Positions 47,103 to 55,856 of a stretch of 64,000 nt of DNA are shown piece after piece. This DNA comes from Streptomyces sp. f51. GTDB lineage: Bacteria > Actinomycetota > Actinomycetes > Streptomycetales > Streptomycetaceae. Location of the stretch: assembly GCF_037940415.1 (NCBI RefSeq), contig NZ_CP149798.1:1356001-1420000 (forward strand), in the 5' to 3' direction. Numbering within the stretch: position 1 is the stretch's first letter; every line of letters begins with the position of its first letter. The notes below the pieces were generated by a model. It searched no databases, was not told where the DNA came from, and was given only the letters and a program-made list of their open reading frames with translations. A program made the translations under genes and the position numbers.

Positions 47103-48224
47103 TCACGCTGCAGTTTTGAGGGGGCGTCCGCCCCAGCGGATGCCCTTCTCACTGCGGATGCGGGCGCGTTCCTTGCGCTCGGCGGCCAGGACGTCACGGT
47201 GGCGGGCGTTGGCGTTGCGCCAGCGCAGGTAGGCGTGCAGGGCCCTTGTCTGGACGGTGTGATTTGGGTGATGGGAGTTGGCGATGGTGAACTGCCGCAG
47301 TGGTCCGAAGTGGGCCTCGATCGGGTTCGCCCACGAGGCGTAGGTCGGGGTGAAGCACAGCTCGACCTTGTGTTTCTTCGCCCAACGACGGATGTCCGTG
47401 CCCTTGTGGGCGGACAGGTTGTCCATGATCACGTAGATCGGTGCACCGTCGGGCCGGGCGGCGCGGATCGACTTCAGCGCGGTCAGCGTGTTCGCGGCAC
47501 CTTTCCTGCGGCAGTTGACGCCCCACAGGCGGTCGTCGCCGACGGAATAGCAGCCGTGGAAGTAGCGCACCCCGTGGGTGCGGTGGTAGGTGGCCGGCAC
47601 CCGGTCGGGATGCTTCCGTTTCGCCCAGCCCGAGCCCGCGGTGGGCCGGATCCCGAGCGGTCCGAACTCGTCGAAGGCAAACACCCGGTCGGGGAAGCGG
47701 TCCAGGACCTCCTCAATCCGGTCCAGCTTCGCCTCCCGTTCGGGGTCCGGGGACTCCTTCCAGGTCTTGGTGCGCTGGAAGGTGACGCCGCGGCGGGCGA
47801 GCAGAGACCGTAACGCCTCGCGGCCGATACGGATCACCCGGCCGTGCACTTTGCGCAGGTAGGCGACGAGTTTGCGCAGTGACCAGCGAGTGAACGGCTG
47901 GCCGAGCTTGGTGGGGCGGGTGGTGGCCGTCGCGATGACGAAGTCCTCGTCGTCATCGCTGAGCTGGCGGGGACGGCCTCCCGCCCACCGAGGGTCCAGG
48001 CAGGCCAGGCCGATCTCGTTGAACCGGTGGATCACGTCGCGGACGGTGTCCTCGTCGGCCTGCACCAGCTGGGCAATTACCGGCACCCGGTTCCCGCCGG
48101 CCGAAGCCAGCAGCATCATCGCCCGCCGATAGCGCACCGAACTCGTGCTGCCCCGGCGCACGATCTGCTGCAGCTTCTGCCCCTCCTGGTCGGTCAGTCT
48201 GCGCACACGGACAGGCTCGGCCAC
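47103..48224 (-). CDS. IS630-family DDE transposase
   Basis: The 373-residue product has an N-terminal HTH region (RRLTDQEGQKLQQIVRRGST; DEDTVRDVIHRFNEIGLACL) and a DDE catalytic domain: VFAFDEFGPLGIRP gives the first Asp, IYVIMDNLSAHKG the second, and WANPIEAHFGPLRQF the Glu. The frame is intact. GTG 48224 has GGAGG five bases upstream; an in-frame GTG at 48281 is less likely. The enzyme should cut at TA dinucleotides, as the flanks show. Confidence 0.93.
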   Translation of the reverse strand: MAEPVRVRRLTDQEGQKLQQIVRRGSTSSVRYRRAMMLLASAGGNRVPVIAQLVQADEDTVRDVIHRFNEIGLACLDPRWAGGRPRQLSDDDEDFVIATATTRPTKLGQPFTRWSLRKLVAYLRKVHGRVIRIGREALRSLLARRGVTFQRTKTWKESPDPEREAKLDRIEEVLDRFPDRVFAFDEFGPLGIRPTAGSGWAKRKHPDRVPATYHRTHGVRYFHGCYSVGDDRLWGVNCRRKGAANTLTALKSIRAARPDGAPIYVIMDNLSAHKGTDIRRWAKKHKVELCFTPTYASWANPIEAHFGPLRQFTIANSHHPNHTVQTRALHAYLRWRNANARHRDVLAAERKERARIRSEKGIRWGGRPLKTAA

Positions 48225-48307
48225 CGCGCCTCCAGCGGTCGGATCGGACGTCACCCCACATCCAACCGCCACGACCACCAACCCGGCGAACCAACGCGGT
48301 CAGAGCA

Positions 48308-50050
48308 CTAGGCGTCGGCCCGGGCCGTGGCCAGGAGCTCCTCGGCGTGGGCCCGGGCCGTCTCGGAGTCCTCCTGGCCGGCGAGCATCCGGGACAGTTC
48401 GCGAACCCGCTCCTCGCCCTCCAGCACCTTCACACCGGACCGCGTCACCGAGCCGTCGTTCGTCTTCTCGACCAGCAGCTGCCGGTCGGCGAACGCGGCC
48501 ACCTGCGGCAGATGCGTGACGACCACGACCTGCGCGCTCCGGGCGAGCTTCGCCAGCCGGCGCCCGATCTCGACCGCGGCCTTGCCGCCGACACCGGCGT
48601 CGACCTCGTCGAACAGATACGTCGGCACGGGGTCGGTTCCCGCGAACACGACCTCCACCGCGAGCATCACGCGCGAGAGCTCACCGCCGGACGCGCCCTT
48701 GGCGATGGGCCGCGGCGGCGCCCCCGGGTGCGGGGCGAGCAGGAGTTCCACCTCGTCGGCACCGGCGGGACCGTAGGCCACGGGGCGTCCGCCGACCTCC
48801 ACGCCCTCCGGGTCGTCGGTCTGCCGGAGCTCGAAGGACACGCGCGCGTGCGGCATGGCGAGCGAGGCCAGCTCGGCGGTGACGGCGGCGGCGAACCGTT
48901 CGGCGGCCTCCGTACGGGCGTCCGTCAGCGCCTGGGCGAGGCCGCCCAGTTCGCCGCGCAGCGCGTCCCGCTCGGCGGTCAGCTCCTCCAGCCGGTCGTC
49001 GTCCCCGTCGAGTTCCGTGAGCCGCTCGGCACCGCGCTCGGCCCAGGCGAGCACGGCGTCGATGTCCTCGCCGTACTTGCGGGTGAGCTGGGTGAGCGCG
49101 GCCCTGCGCTCCTCGACCGCCGCGAGCCGCAGCGGGTCGGCGTCGAGGTCGTCGGCGTAGCCCGCGAGTTCGCCCGCGACGTCGCCGAGCAGGATGGCGA
49201 TCTCCCCGATCCGCCCGGACAGCGTGGCGAGGGCCGCGTCGTGCGACCGTACGGCCTCCAGCGCCCGGTGGGCGCCCGCGACGAGCGTGGCCGCGTCGAT
49301 GCCCTCCGGATCCTCGGGATTGCCCGCCATCGCGGCGTGCGCGGCCGTGGCGGCCGAGGCCAGCGCCTCCGCGTGCCCGAGCCGCTCCGCCTCCGCCGCC
49401 AGCTCCGCGTCCTCGCCCGCGCGCGGCTCCACGGCCGCGATCTCGTCGAGTCCGAAGCGCAGCATGTCGGCTTCCTGGGCCCGTTCGCGGGCGCGGGTGG
49501 TGATCTCGTCCAGTTCGGCCGAGATCGCCCGCAGCCGGCGGTAGGCGCCCGCGTACTTGGCGAGCGGCACGGCGACCGCGTCACCCGCGTACCGGTCCAG
49601 GGCCTGCCGCTGCCGGGACAGCTTGAGCAGCCCCTGCTGGTCGGTCTGGCCGTGCACCGCGACGAGTTCGTCGGCGAGTTCGGCGAGCACGCCCACCGGC
49701 ACCGAGCGTCCGCCCAGATGCGCGCGGGAACGCCCCTCCGCCGAAACGGTACGGCTGATGAGCAGCACACCGTCGTCGAGTTCGGCGCCCGCCTCCTCGG
49801 CCCGTACGACGGCCGTCCCGCCCGCGGGTACGCTGATCCGCCCCTCCACGACCGCGCTCTTGGCGCCGATCCGTACGAGGGCCGGGTCGGCACGCCCGCC
49901 CAGCAGCAGCCCGAGACTGGTGACCACCATCGTCTTGCCCGCGCCGGTCTCACCGGTCACGGCGGTGAAGCCGGGTGACAGCTCGACGACCGCGTCGTCG
50001 ATGACTCCGAGCGACCGTATCCGCATCTCCTCCAACACGTCCCCGACCAT
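48308..50050 (-). CDS. recN: DNA repair ATPase RecN
   Basis: The SMC-like protein (about 580 residues) acts in double-strand-break repair. MRIRSLGVIDDAVVELSPGF and AVTGETGAGKTMVV (Walker A) are N-terminal; a coiled-coil middle follows; KGASGGELSRVMLA (signature) and YLFDEVDAGVGG (Walker B) are C-terminal. The stop TAG is formed by the duplicated TA plus the first G of the IS end, so the protein is complete. The start could be ATG 50050 or ATG 50026; no clear ribosome site decides it. Confidence 0.95.
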   Translation of the reverse strand: MVGDVLEEMRIRSLGVIDDAVVELSPGFTAVTGETGAGKTMVVTSLGLLLGGRADPALVRIGAKSAVVEGRISVPAGGTAVVRAEEAGAELDDGVLLISRTVSAEGRSRAHLGGRSVPVGVLAELADELVAVHGQTDQQGLLKLSRQRQALDRYAGDAVAVPLAKYAGAYRRLRAISAELDEITTRARERAQEADMLRFGLDEIAAVEPRAGEDAELAAEAERLGHAEALASAATAAHAAMAGNPEDPEGIDAATLVAGAHRALEAVRSHDAALATLSGRIGEIAILLGDVAGELAGYADDLDADPLRLAAVEERRAALTQLTRKYGEDIDAVLAWAERGAERLTELDGDDDRLEELTAERDALRGELGGLAQALTDARTEAAERFAAAVTAELASLAMPHARVSFELRQTDDPEGVEVGGRPVAYGPAGADEVELLLAPHPGAPPRPIAKGASGGELSRVMLAVEVVFAGTDPVPTYLFDEVDAGVGGKAAVEIGRRLAKLARSAQVVVVTHLPQVAAFADRQLLVEKTNDGSVTRSGVKVLEGEERVRELSRMLAGQEDSETARAHAEELLATARADA

Positions 50051-50212
50051 ACGAGGTTTTCCCGCCACCGTGCGACGCCGCCCCCCGCAAAGAGAACCGA
50101 GCGTTACTTTCGGGGGGTCGTCTCGTTCGGCGGCGGACCGCGCGAAGAGGCCCGGCGCCCGGACGGAATCCGGGTGCCGGGACCGCGTTCCCCGTGCGGC
50201 GCTCCGCGGTTC

Positions 50213-51118
50213 CTAGTGCGGCGCTCCGCGCCACCCGGAGACCGGGAGGGCGAACTTGGCGACGAGCCGGTCGGTGAAGGACGCGTGGTGCAGCCGGGCC
50301 AGCCGCACCGGAACGGCCCCGCGCCGTACCTCGACCCGCGCCCCCGGCGGCAGCTCGACCGTCCGCCGGCCGTCGCACCACAGCACACCCGGCGGGACGT
50401 GCGGCAGCACCTCGACGGCGAGCACCGAGTCGGGCGAGGTCACCAGCGGCTTGGCGAACAGGGCGTGCGCGCTGATCGGCACCATCAGCAGCGCCTCGAC
50501 CTCGGGCCAGACCACGGGGCCGCCCGCGGAGAAGGCGTACGCCGTCGACCCGGTCGGGGTCGCGCAGACGATCCCGTCGCAGCCGAACCCGGTGACGGGC
50601 CGCCCGTCGATCTCCAGCACCACTTCGAGGAGCTTCTCGGCGGACACCTTCTGCACGGCCGCCTCGTTCAGCGCCCAGTCGGTGTGCACGATGTCGCCGT
50701 TGCGGTGCACGACGACGTCGACCGTCATGCGTTCCTCGACCTCGTAGGCCCTGGTGACCACCCGGTCGACGACCTTGTCCAGGTCGTCGCGCTCGGCCTC
50801 GGCGAGGAAGCCGACCCGGCCGAGGTTGACGCCGAGCATCGGCACGCCCGAGGCGCGCGCGAACTCGGCGCCGCGCAGCAGCGTTCCGTCACCGCCGAGG
50901 ACGATGAGCAGCTCGCAGCCGTCGAGGCACTGCGGAGTCGCCTCCTGGACCAGTTCCACCTCGTGCGGCAGCGGCAGATCGGCCGCCTCGGCCGCCAGGA
51001 CCCGTACGCCGATCCCGGAACGCAGCAGCCCCTGGACGACCAGTTCGGCGCTGCGGATGGCTGCCGGCCGCCCGGTGTGGGCCAGCAGGAAAACAGTACG
51101 AGCTCGGGTCTGTGTCAA
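50213..51118 (-). CDS. nadK: NAD kinase
   Basis: The 301-residue product phosphorylates NAD to NADP. LLIVLGGDGTLLRGAEF contains the GGDGT motif; ALNEAAVQK and CATPTGSTAYAFSAGGP are the other family blocks. The start is a TTG at 51118 in a TTGA overlap with the tlyA stop, with GGAGGGG five bases upstream. A 14-bp repeat of its last codons (TGCGGCGCTCCGCG) follows directly after the stop. Confidence 0.96.
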   Translation of the reverse strand: MTQTRARTVFLLAHTGRPAAIRSAELVVQGLLRSGIGVRVLAAEAADLPLPHEVELVQEATPQCLDGCELLIVLGGDGTLLRGAEFARASGVPMLGVNLGRVGFLAEAERDDLDKVVDRVVTRAYEVEERMTVDVVVHRNGDIVHTDWALNEAAVQKVSAEKLLEVVLEIDGRPVTGFGCDGIVCATPTGSTAYAFSAGGPVVWPEVEALLMVPISAHALFAKPLVTSPDSVLAVEVLPHVPPGVLWCDGRRTVELPPGARVEVRRGAVPVRLARLHHASFTDRLVAKFALPVSGWRGAPH

Positions 51119-51930
51119 CGCGGCCCCTCCGCCACTGCACGGTCAACGTCGGCCGGGTCGAGTTCGGGTGCCCCGGCACGCAGCCACAGAAAGTACTCGA
51201 CGTTGCCCGACGGTCCGGGCAACGGGCTCGCTGTCACGCCCTTCACTCCGAGCCCCAGCTCCCGGGCTCGCCCCGCCACACCGCGCACCGTCTCTGCGCG
51301 CAGTTCCGGACTGCGCACGACACCGCCGCTGCCCAGCCGGTCCTTCCCCACCTCGAACTGTGGCTTGACCATCATCACCAGGTCGGCATCCGGCGCCGTG
51401 CACCGCGCGAGGGCGGGCAGCACCAATCCGAGCGGGATGAAGGACAGATCCCCGACAACAAGGTCCACGGGCTCCCCATCGATCGCCTCCAACGTCAACT
51501 CGCGTACGTTCGTACGGTCCTTGACGGTGACGCGTTCATCGCTCTGGAGAGACCAGGCGAGTTGTCCGTAACCGACGTCCACGGCGACGACGTGGGCGGC
51601 GCCCGCGCGCAGCAGGACGTCGGTGAAGCCGCCGGTGGACGCGCCGGCGTCCAGCGCCCTTCGCCCCTCGACCTTCAGGCCCTGCGGCCCGAAGACGGCG
51701 AGCGCGCCGGCGAGCTTGTGCCCGCCGCGCGAGACGTAGTCGGGGTCGCTGTCGTCCTTGCTGACCACGATCGCCGCGGCGGTCTCCACCTGGGTGGCGG
51801 GCTTGGTCGCGAGGGTCTTGCCCACGCTGACCCGGCCCGCGGCGATCAGCTGTCCGGCGTGCTCGCGCGAGCGGGCGAGCTTCCTGCGGACCAGCTCGGC
51901 GTCGAGGCGGCGGCGTGCCACTCCTGCCAC
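51115..51930 (-). CDS. tlyA: TlyA-family 16S/23S rRNA 2'-O-methyltransferase
   Basis: The 271-residue product has an S4 RNA-binding domain (RRRLDAELVRRKLARSREHA) and an RrmJ/FtsJ-type methyltransferase fold (GRRALDAGASTGGFTDVLLR, DLVVGDLSFIPLGLVLP, VMMVKPQFEVGKD, with a Lys-Asp-Lys-Glu-like tetrad). TlyA methylates rRNA cytidines in actinobacteria, which affects capreomycin sensitivity. GTG 51930 has AGGAG eleven bases upstream. It is coupled to nadK, a conserved pair. Confidence 0.94.
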   Translation of the reverse strand: MAGVARRRLDAELVRRKLARSREHAGQLIAAGRVSVGKTLATKPATQVETAAAIVVSKDDSDPDYVSRGGHKLAGALAVFGPQGLKVEGRRALDAGASTGGFTDVLLRAGAAHVVAVDVGYGQLAWSLQSDERVTVKDRTNVRELTLEAIDGEPVDLVVGDLSFIPLGLVLPALARCTAPDADLVMMVKPQFEVGKDRLGSGGVVRSPELRAETVRGVAGRARELGLGVKGVTASPLPGPSGNVEYFLWLRAGAPELDPADVDRAVAEGPR

Positions 51931-52038
51931 GTTCGGATCAGCTCCTGCGGTCGTACGGCGATGGAAAGGGGTGTCCCTCAGGTTCCCCTGGGGTCCCTCC
52001 GGGCGCCCCGGCGGATTCCCCGGGTGTCCCGAAGGATC

Positions 52039-52356
52039 TCATTGCGGGGCGCCGGCCGGGCGGCCGGAGGGAGCCGGACCTCCCGGGCGGACGTCGAGCG
52101 CGGTGAGCGCGTCGCGCAGTCCCCGGTGCACATCCTCGTACACCTCCAGGTGTCCGTCCGTGGCAAGGTCGTCGGCGTCGGCCAGCCGGTCGAGCCCGGC
52201 GTCGACACCGGGGTCGCCCGTGGGGACCCGCGGGACGTTCAGCGGGGCCGGTGCGGCGGGGTCGTACACGGGAGCCGGTTCCGCCTCCGCGGGCGGGACG
52301 GGCCCTCCCGCGGTCGCGGCCTCGGGGAGCCCGCCCTCGGGGACTGAGTCGTTCAT
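52039..52356 (-). CDS. small conserved hypothetical protein
   Basis: The 105-residue acidic, Pro/Ala-rich protein ends in a helix-forming stretch (GDPGVDAGLDRLADADDLAT, then HLEVYEDVHRGLRDALTALD). I do not recognise a domain; I recall similar proteins directly upstream of tlyA in Streptomyces. ATG 52356 lies 42 bp from the divergent SCP2 gene, so promoters overlap. Confidence 0.7.
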   Translation of the reverse strand: MNDSVPEGGLPEAATAGGPVPPAEAEPAPVYDPAAPAPLNVPRVPTGDPGVDAGLDRLADADDLATDGHLEVYEDVHRGLRDALTALDVRPGGPAPSGRPAGAPQ

Positions 52357-52398
52357 GCCCCGACGCTACCGCGAAGGGCTGCGGTACCGTCGATCACG

Positions 52399-52746
52399 AT
52401 GGCGACGACTGAGGAGTGCCGCACCGCACTCGACAAACTTTCGGACAACATGGCGGGCGCCGACGGGGACGTACGGGCCGCCGCGGCCCTCGACCGCTCG
52501 CTGAGCTGCCGTATCACCGACCTGGACATCACCTTCGTGGGCCGCCTCAGGGGCGGCCGGATCGAGGTGCTGGACACCCTCCAGGGCCCGCCCCCCGAGC
52601 GGGCCCAGATCCGCCTGACGATGAAGGGCGACGATCTGGTGTCGATGGTGAACGGCGAGCTGAACTTCGCGAAGGCCTGGGGTTCGGGCCGGGTGAAGCT
52701 GGAGGCGGGCCTGCGCGACCTGCTCCGGCTCAGGACGCTTCTGTAG
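52399..52746 (+). CDS. SCP2 sterol-binding domain protein
   Basis: The 115-residue product is a single SCP2-like domain (ITDLDITFVGRLRGGRIEVL, AQIRLTMKGDDLVSMVNGEL, then SGRVKLEAGLRDLLRLRTLL), which forms a hydrophobic lipid-binding tunnel. TACCGT (52385-52390) ends eight bases before the ATG and no ribosome site is seen, suggesting a leaderless mRNA. Its 3' end overlaps the convergent siderophore ATPase gene by 17 bp. Confidence 0.88.
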   Translation: MATTEECRTALDKLSDNMAGADGDVRAAAALDRSLSCRITDLDITFVGRLRGGRIEVLDTLQGPPPERAQIRLTMKGDDLVSMVNGELNFAKAWGSGRVKLEAGLRDLLRLRTLL

Positions 52747-53611
52747 CGGCCGCGCCGGCGCGGACCCTGGCCCCGCGGGCCGCGGGCACCACGAGCGGCG
52801 TACCGGTCTCGGGGTCGTCGATGACCTGGCAGCGCAGCCCGAAGACCTCCTCGACGAGCGCGGCCGTGACGATGTCGCCGGGGGCGCCCTCGGCGACGAC
52901 CTCGCCGCCGGTCAGGGCGATCAGGTGGGTGGCGTAGCGGGCCGCGTGGTTGAGGTCGTGCAGCACGGCGACTAGGGTGCGGCCCTGCGTCTCGTGGAGC
53001 TCGGCGCACAGGTCGAGGACGTCGATCTGGTGCTGGATGTCGAGATAGGTCGTGGGCTCGTCCAGCAGGAGCAGCGGCGTCTGCTGCGCGAGCGCCATCG
53101 CGATCCACACGCGCTGGCGCTGGCCGCCCGACAGTTCGTCGACATGGCGGTCGGCGAGTTCGGCGACCCCGGTCGAGGCCATCGACTCCCTGACCACCCG
53201 CTCGTCCTCCGCCGACCACTGGCGCAGCAGGCCCTGGTGGGGGTAGCGGCCCCGGCCGACGAGGTCGCCGACCGTGATCCCCTCCGGCGCGATCGACGAC
53301 TGCGGCAGCAGCCCGAGGGTGCGTGCCACCTTCTTCGCGGGCATCGAGTGGATCGCCTGTCCGTCGAGCAGCACCCGCCCGGACGACGGCTTCAGCATGC
53401 GCGAGAGGGCGCGCAGCAGGGTGGACTTGCCGCAGGCGTTCGGGCCGACGATCACCGTGAAGGAGCGGTCGGGGATCTCCACCGACAGCTTCTCGGCGAT
53501 GACGCGCTGGTCGTAGCCGAGGGTGACGTTCTCGGCGGACAGGCGGTTCACAGTGCTCCTTGGGGTGTTCTCGTCCGCGGTCACGGGGGTGGCCTTCGCC
53601 GGGCGGCTCAT
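52730..53611 (-). CDS. iron-siderophore ABC transporter ATP-binding protein (FecE/FepC type)
   Basis: The 293-residue product has Walker A IVGPNACGKSTLLRALS, the Q-loop LPQSS, signature VDELSGGQRQRVWIAMAL, Walker B LLLLDEPTTYLD and switch VAVLHDLNHAARYA. All are intact and typical of ferric-siderophore importers. It starts at ATG 53611 in an ATGA overlap with the permease gene. It is the last gene of a three-gene leftward unit under an iron box. Confidence 0.94.
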   Translation of the reverse strand: MSRPAKATPVTADENTPRSTVNRLSAENVTLGYDQRVIAEKLSVEIPDRSFTVIVGPNACGKSTLLRALSRMLKPSSGRVLLDGQAIHSMPAKKVARTLGLLPQSSIAPEGITVGDLVGRGRYPHQGLLRQWSAEDERVVRESMASTGVAELADRHVDELSGGQRQRVWIAMALAQQTPLLLLDEPTTYLDIQHQIDVLDLCAELHETQGRTLVAVLHDLNHAARYATHLIALTGGEVVAEGAPGDIVTAALVEEVFGLRCQVIDDPETGTPLVVPAARGARVRAGAAATEAS

Positions 53612-54708
53612 ATCCGGCCCGCCTTGCGTTCGGTGACCAGCAGCCACAGCAGGTAGAGGCCGCCGAGGACACCGGTGACCACGCCGACCGGCAGCTGGTC
53701 GGCGCCGAAGGCCCGCTGTGAGGCCCAGTCCGCGACGATCAGCAGGGTCGCGCCCATGCACATCGAGGCCGTCAGGTTCGGTCCCGGCGACCGGGTGAGC
53801 CGCCGGGCCAGCTGCGGCGCGGTGAGCGCGACGAAGCCGACCGGGCCCGCGGCGGCGGTGGCACCCGCGGTGAGCAGCACGGCGGCCACCATCAGCAGCA
53901 GCCGCGTCCGCTCGACGCTCACTCCGAGGGCGTACGACACGTCGTCGCCCATCTCCATCATCCGCAGCCCGCGCGCGTTGCCGAGGACGAGGGGGACGAG
54001 GACGGCGCACATGATGAGCAGGGGCCAGACCTGGGCCCAGTCCCGGCCGTTGAGGGAGCCGGTCATCCAGACGACGGCGCGGGCCGCGTCGACGAGGTCG
54101 GCCTTGGTGAGGAGGTAGCCGTTGACCGCCGTGACGATCGCGGAGACGCCGATGCCGACCAGGACCAGGCGGTAGCCGTGCACGCCCCGCTTCCAGGCGA
54201 GCAGATAGATGGCGAGCCCGGTCAGCAGGCCGCCGACGAGCGCCCCGAAGGCGACCTCGGTCGCGCTGCCCGAGTACAGGACGATCATGACGAGTGCGCC
54301 GGCCGTGGAACCCTGGCCGAGGCCGAGCACGTCGGGGCTGCCGAGCGGGTTGCGGGAGATCGACTGGAAGAGCGCTCCGGCCAGCCCGAGCGAGGCCCCC
54401 ACCAGCAGCCCGACGAGTACGCGCGGCAGCCGCAGGTCGTTGACGATGAACTCCTGGCTGGGGCTGCCGTCGCCGGCCAGGGTCCTGAGCACGTCGGCGG
54501 CCGGGATCGGGAAGTCGCCGGTGCCGATGAGCACCACGCTCGCGACGACCGCGGCCAGCAGCAGCAGGACGACCACGGTGAACGCGCGGAGGTCGAACCG
54601 GACGGACAGCCCGCCCGCGGTGCGCAGGGCCCGGACGCGGCGCGCGGGAAGGCCCGGGGCGCGCCGCCCGAGGGCGCTTCGGATGCTTCGGACAGGTGGG
54701 GTCGTCAC
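53608..54708 (-). CDS. FecCD-family siderophore ABC permease (FepG-like)
   Basis: The 366-residue membrane protein has about ten helices. LRLPRVLVGLLVGASLGLAG, NPLGSPDVLGLGQGSTAGAL and GPVGFVALTAPQLARRLT are the family blocks. An Arg-rich stretch of 35 residues precedes TM1. GTG 54708 overlaps the stop of the other permease gene (GTGA), so the two permeases are made as a pair. Confidence 0.94.
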   Translation of the reverse strand: MTTPPVRSIRSALGRRAPGLPARRVRALRTAGGLSVRFDLRAFTVVVLLLLAAVVASVVLIGTGDFPIPAADVLRTLAGDGSPSQEFIVNDLRLPRVLVGLLVGASLGLAGALFQSISRNPLGSPDVLGLGQGSTAGALVMIVLYSGSATEVAFGALVGGLLTGLAIYLLAWKRGVHGYRLVLVGIGVSAIVTAVNGYLLTKADLVDAARAVVWMTGSLNGRDWAQVWPLLIMCAVLVPLVLGNARGLRMMEMGDDVSYALGVSVERTRLLLMVAAVLLTAGATAAAGPVGFVALTAPQLARRLTRSPGPNLTASMCMGATLLIVADWASQRAFGADQLPVGVVTGVLGGLYLLWLLVTERKAGRI

Positions 54709-55748
54709 AGCTGCGCCGTCCTCCGTCGCCGTACGAGAAAGATGAAGACCGGACCGCCGAGCACCGCCGTGACGATGCCGACCTGGAGCTCCGCCGGACG
54801 GGCGACCATCCGGCCCAGGACATCGGCGCCGAGCAGCAGCACGGGCGACAGGACGGTGGCGTACGGCAGGATCCAGCGCAGATCGGGGCCGGTGAAGGAG
54901 CGGACGGCGTGCGGGACCATGAGTCCGACGAACACGATCGGTCCGCAGGCGGCGGTCGCCGCGCCGCAGAGCACGGTCGCGGCGGCCATGGACAGCGCGC
55001 GGGTGCGGTTCAGGTGGGCGCCGAGCGCGCGGGCGGTGTCGTCGCCCATGGCCACCGCGTTCAGCGGCCGGGCGAGGGCCAGCGCGAGAAGCGTGCCGAC
55101 GGCGAGGAACGGGGCCACCTGCTCGATCGTCGCGTCGGTCGCCGAGGCCAGCGAACCGACCGTCCAGAAGCGCATCTTGCCGAGGGCCGCGTCGTCCATG
55201 ATCATCACGGCTTGCAGATAGCCGTACAGCGCGGCGCTGATGGCGGTTCCGGCGAGCGCGAGCCGCACCGGGGTCGCGCCCCGGCTGCCGCCCAGGAACC
55301 AGACCAGCGCACCGACTGCGGCCGCGCCGAGGAAGGCGAACCAGACGTAGCCGGTCAGCGAGGTGACGCCGAAGTAGGTGATCGCGGTGACGACGGCGGC
55401 CGACGCGCCCGCGTTGATCCCGAGCAGGCCGGGGTCGGCCAGGGGATTGCGGGTGAGCGCCTGGAGGACGGCACCGGACAGCCCGAGCGCGGCGCCGACC
55501 AGCAGCCCGAGCACGGTGCGGGAGATCCGGTCACCGACCACGACGTCCGCGTACGTCCCCGAGTCGTGGAACAGGCCGTGCCACACCTGTGCCGGCGGCA
55601 GCGCTTTCGCGCCGATCGCGATGCTCGCCAGCGCGACCAGCAGCAGGACGCCCACGGAGACGAGGAGCCCAAGGGTCCGTATCGCCCGGCGGGTTGGGGG
55701 CGCGGGGGCGGTTTCCGCGCGCTGTTCAGGAGGACTGTCGACCAACAC
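54705..55748 (-). CDS. FecCD-family siderophore ABC permease (FepD-like)
   Basis: The 347-residue membrane protein contains LGLLVGAALGLSGAVLQALT, NPLADPGLLGINAGASAAVV and GPIVFVGLMVPHAVRSFTG, hallmarks of FepD-like permeases. It is first in the operon. GTG 55748 lies six bases after a TAACCT -10 inside the iron box, so the mRNA is probably leaderless and strongly repressed by iron. No substrate-binding protein is encoded nearby. Confidence 0.94.
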   Translation of the reverse strand: MLVDSPPEQRAETAPAPPTRRAIRTLGLLVSVGVLLLVALASIAIGAKALPPAQVWHGLFHDSGTYADVVVGDRISRTVLGLLVGAALGLSGAVLQALTRNPLADPGLLGINAGASAAVVTAITYFGVTSLTGYVWFAFLGAAAVGALVWFLGGSRGATPVRLALAGTAISAALYGYLQAVMIMDDAALGKMRFWTVGSLASATDATIEQVAPFLAVGTLLALALARPLNAVAMGDDTARALGAHLNRTRALSMAAATVLCGAATAACGPIVFVGLMVPHAVRSFTGPDLRWILPYATVLSPVLLLGADVLGRMVARPAELQVGIVTAVLGGPVFIFLVRRRRTAQL

Positions 55749-55752
55749 GAGG

Positions 55753-55771
55753 TTAGGTTAGCCTACCCTCG
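55753..55771 (-). promoter_or_regulatory. iron box (DmdR/IdeR-type operator) over the siderophore transporter -10
   Basis: TTAGGTTAGCCTACCC matches the actinobacterial iron-box style (TTAGGTTAGGCTCACCTAA) with a core palindrome TAGGTTAGCCTA at 55754-55765. It covers a TAACCT -10 (55755-55760, minus strand), so iron-loaded repressor would block transcription. Confidence 0.85.
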
Positions 55772-55856
55772 CATCGCGTTCGATGGCCCCGCACCCTCAC
55801 ACCCCACCGAGGCCCAGGTCAACGCCCCCGGCAGCGCCCTGGAGCCCCTCCGCGCC

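Larger units (their letters stand above)
46371..48308. mobile_element. IS630-family element with S1-domain passenger gene
   Basis: The 1,938-bp element is bounded by imperfect 31-bp terminal inverted repeats: left GTGCTGTGACCGCC... (46371-46401) and right (48278-48308), identical at about 26 of 31 positions and beginning GTGCT at both outer ends. It is flanked by TA on each side (46369-46370 and 48309-48310), the target duplication expected of IS630/Tc1-type transposition. It encodes a DDE transposase and, downstream in the same direction, a tandem-S1 protein. Insertion took place in the TAG stop codon of recN. Confidence 0.88.
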
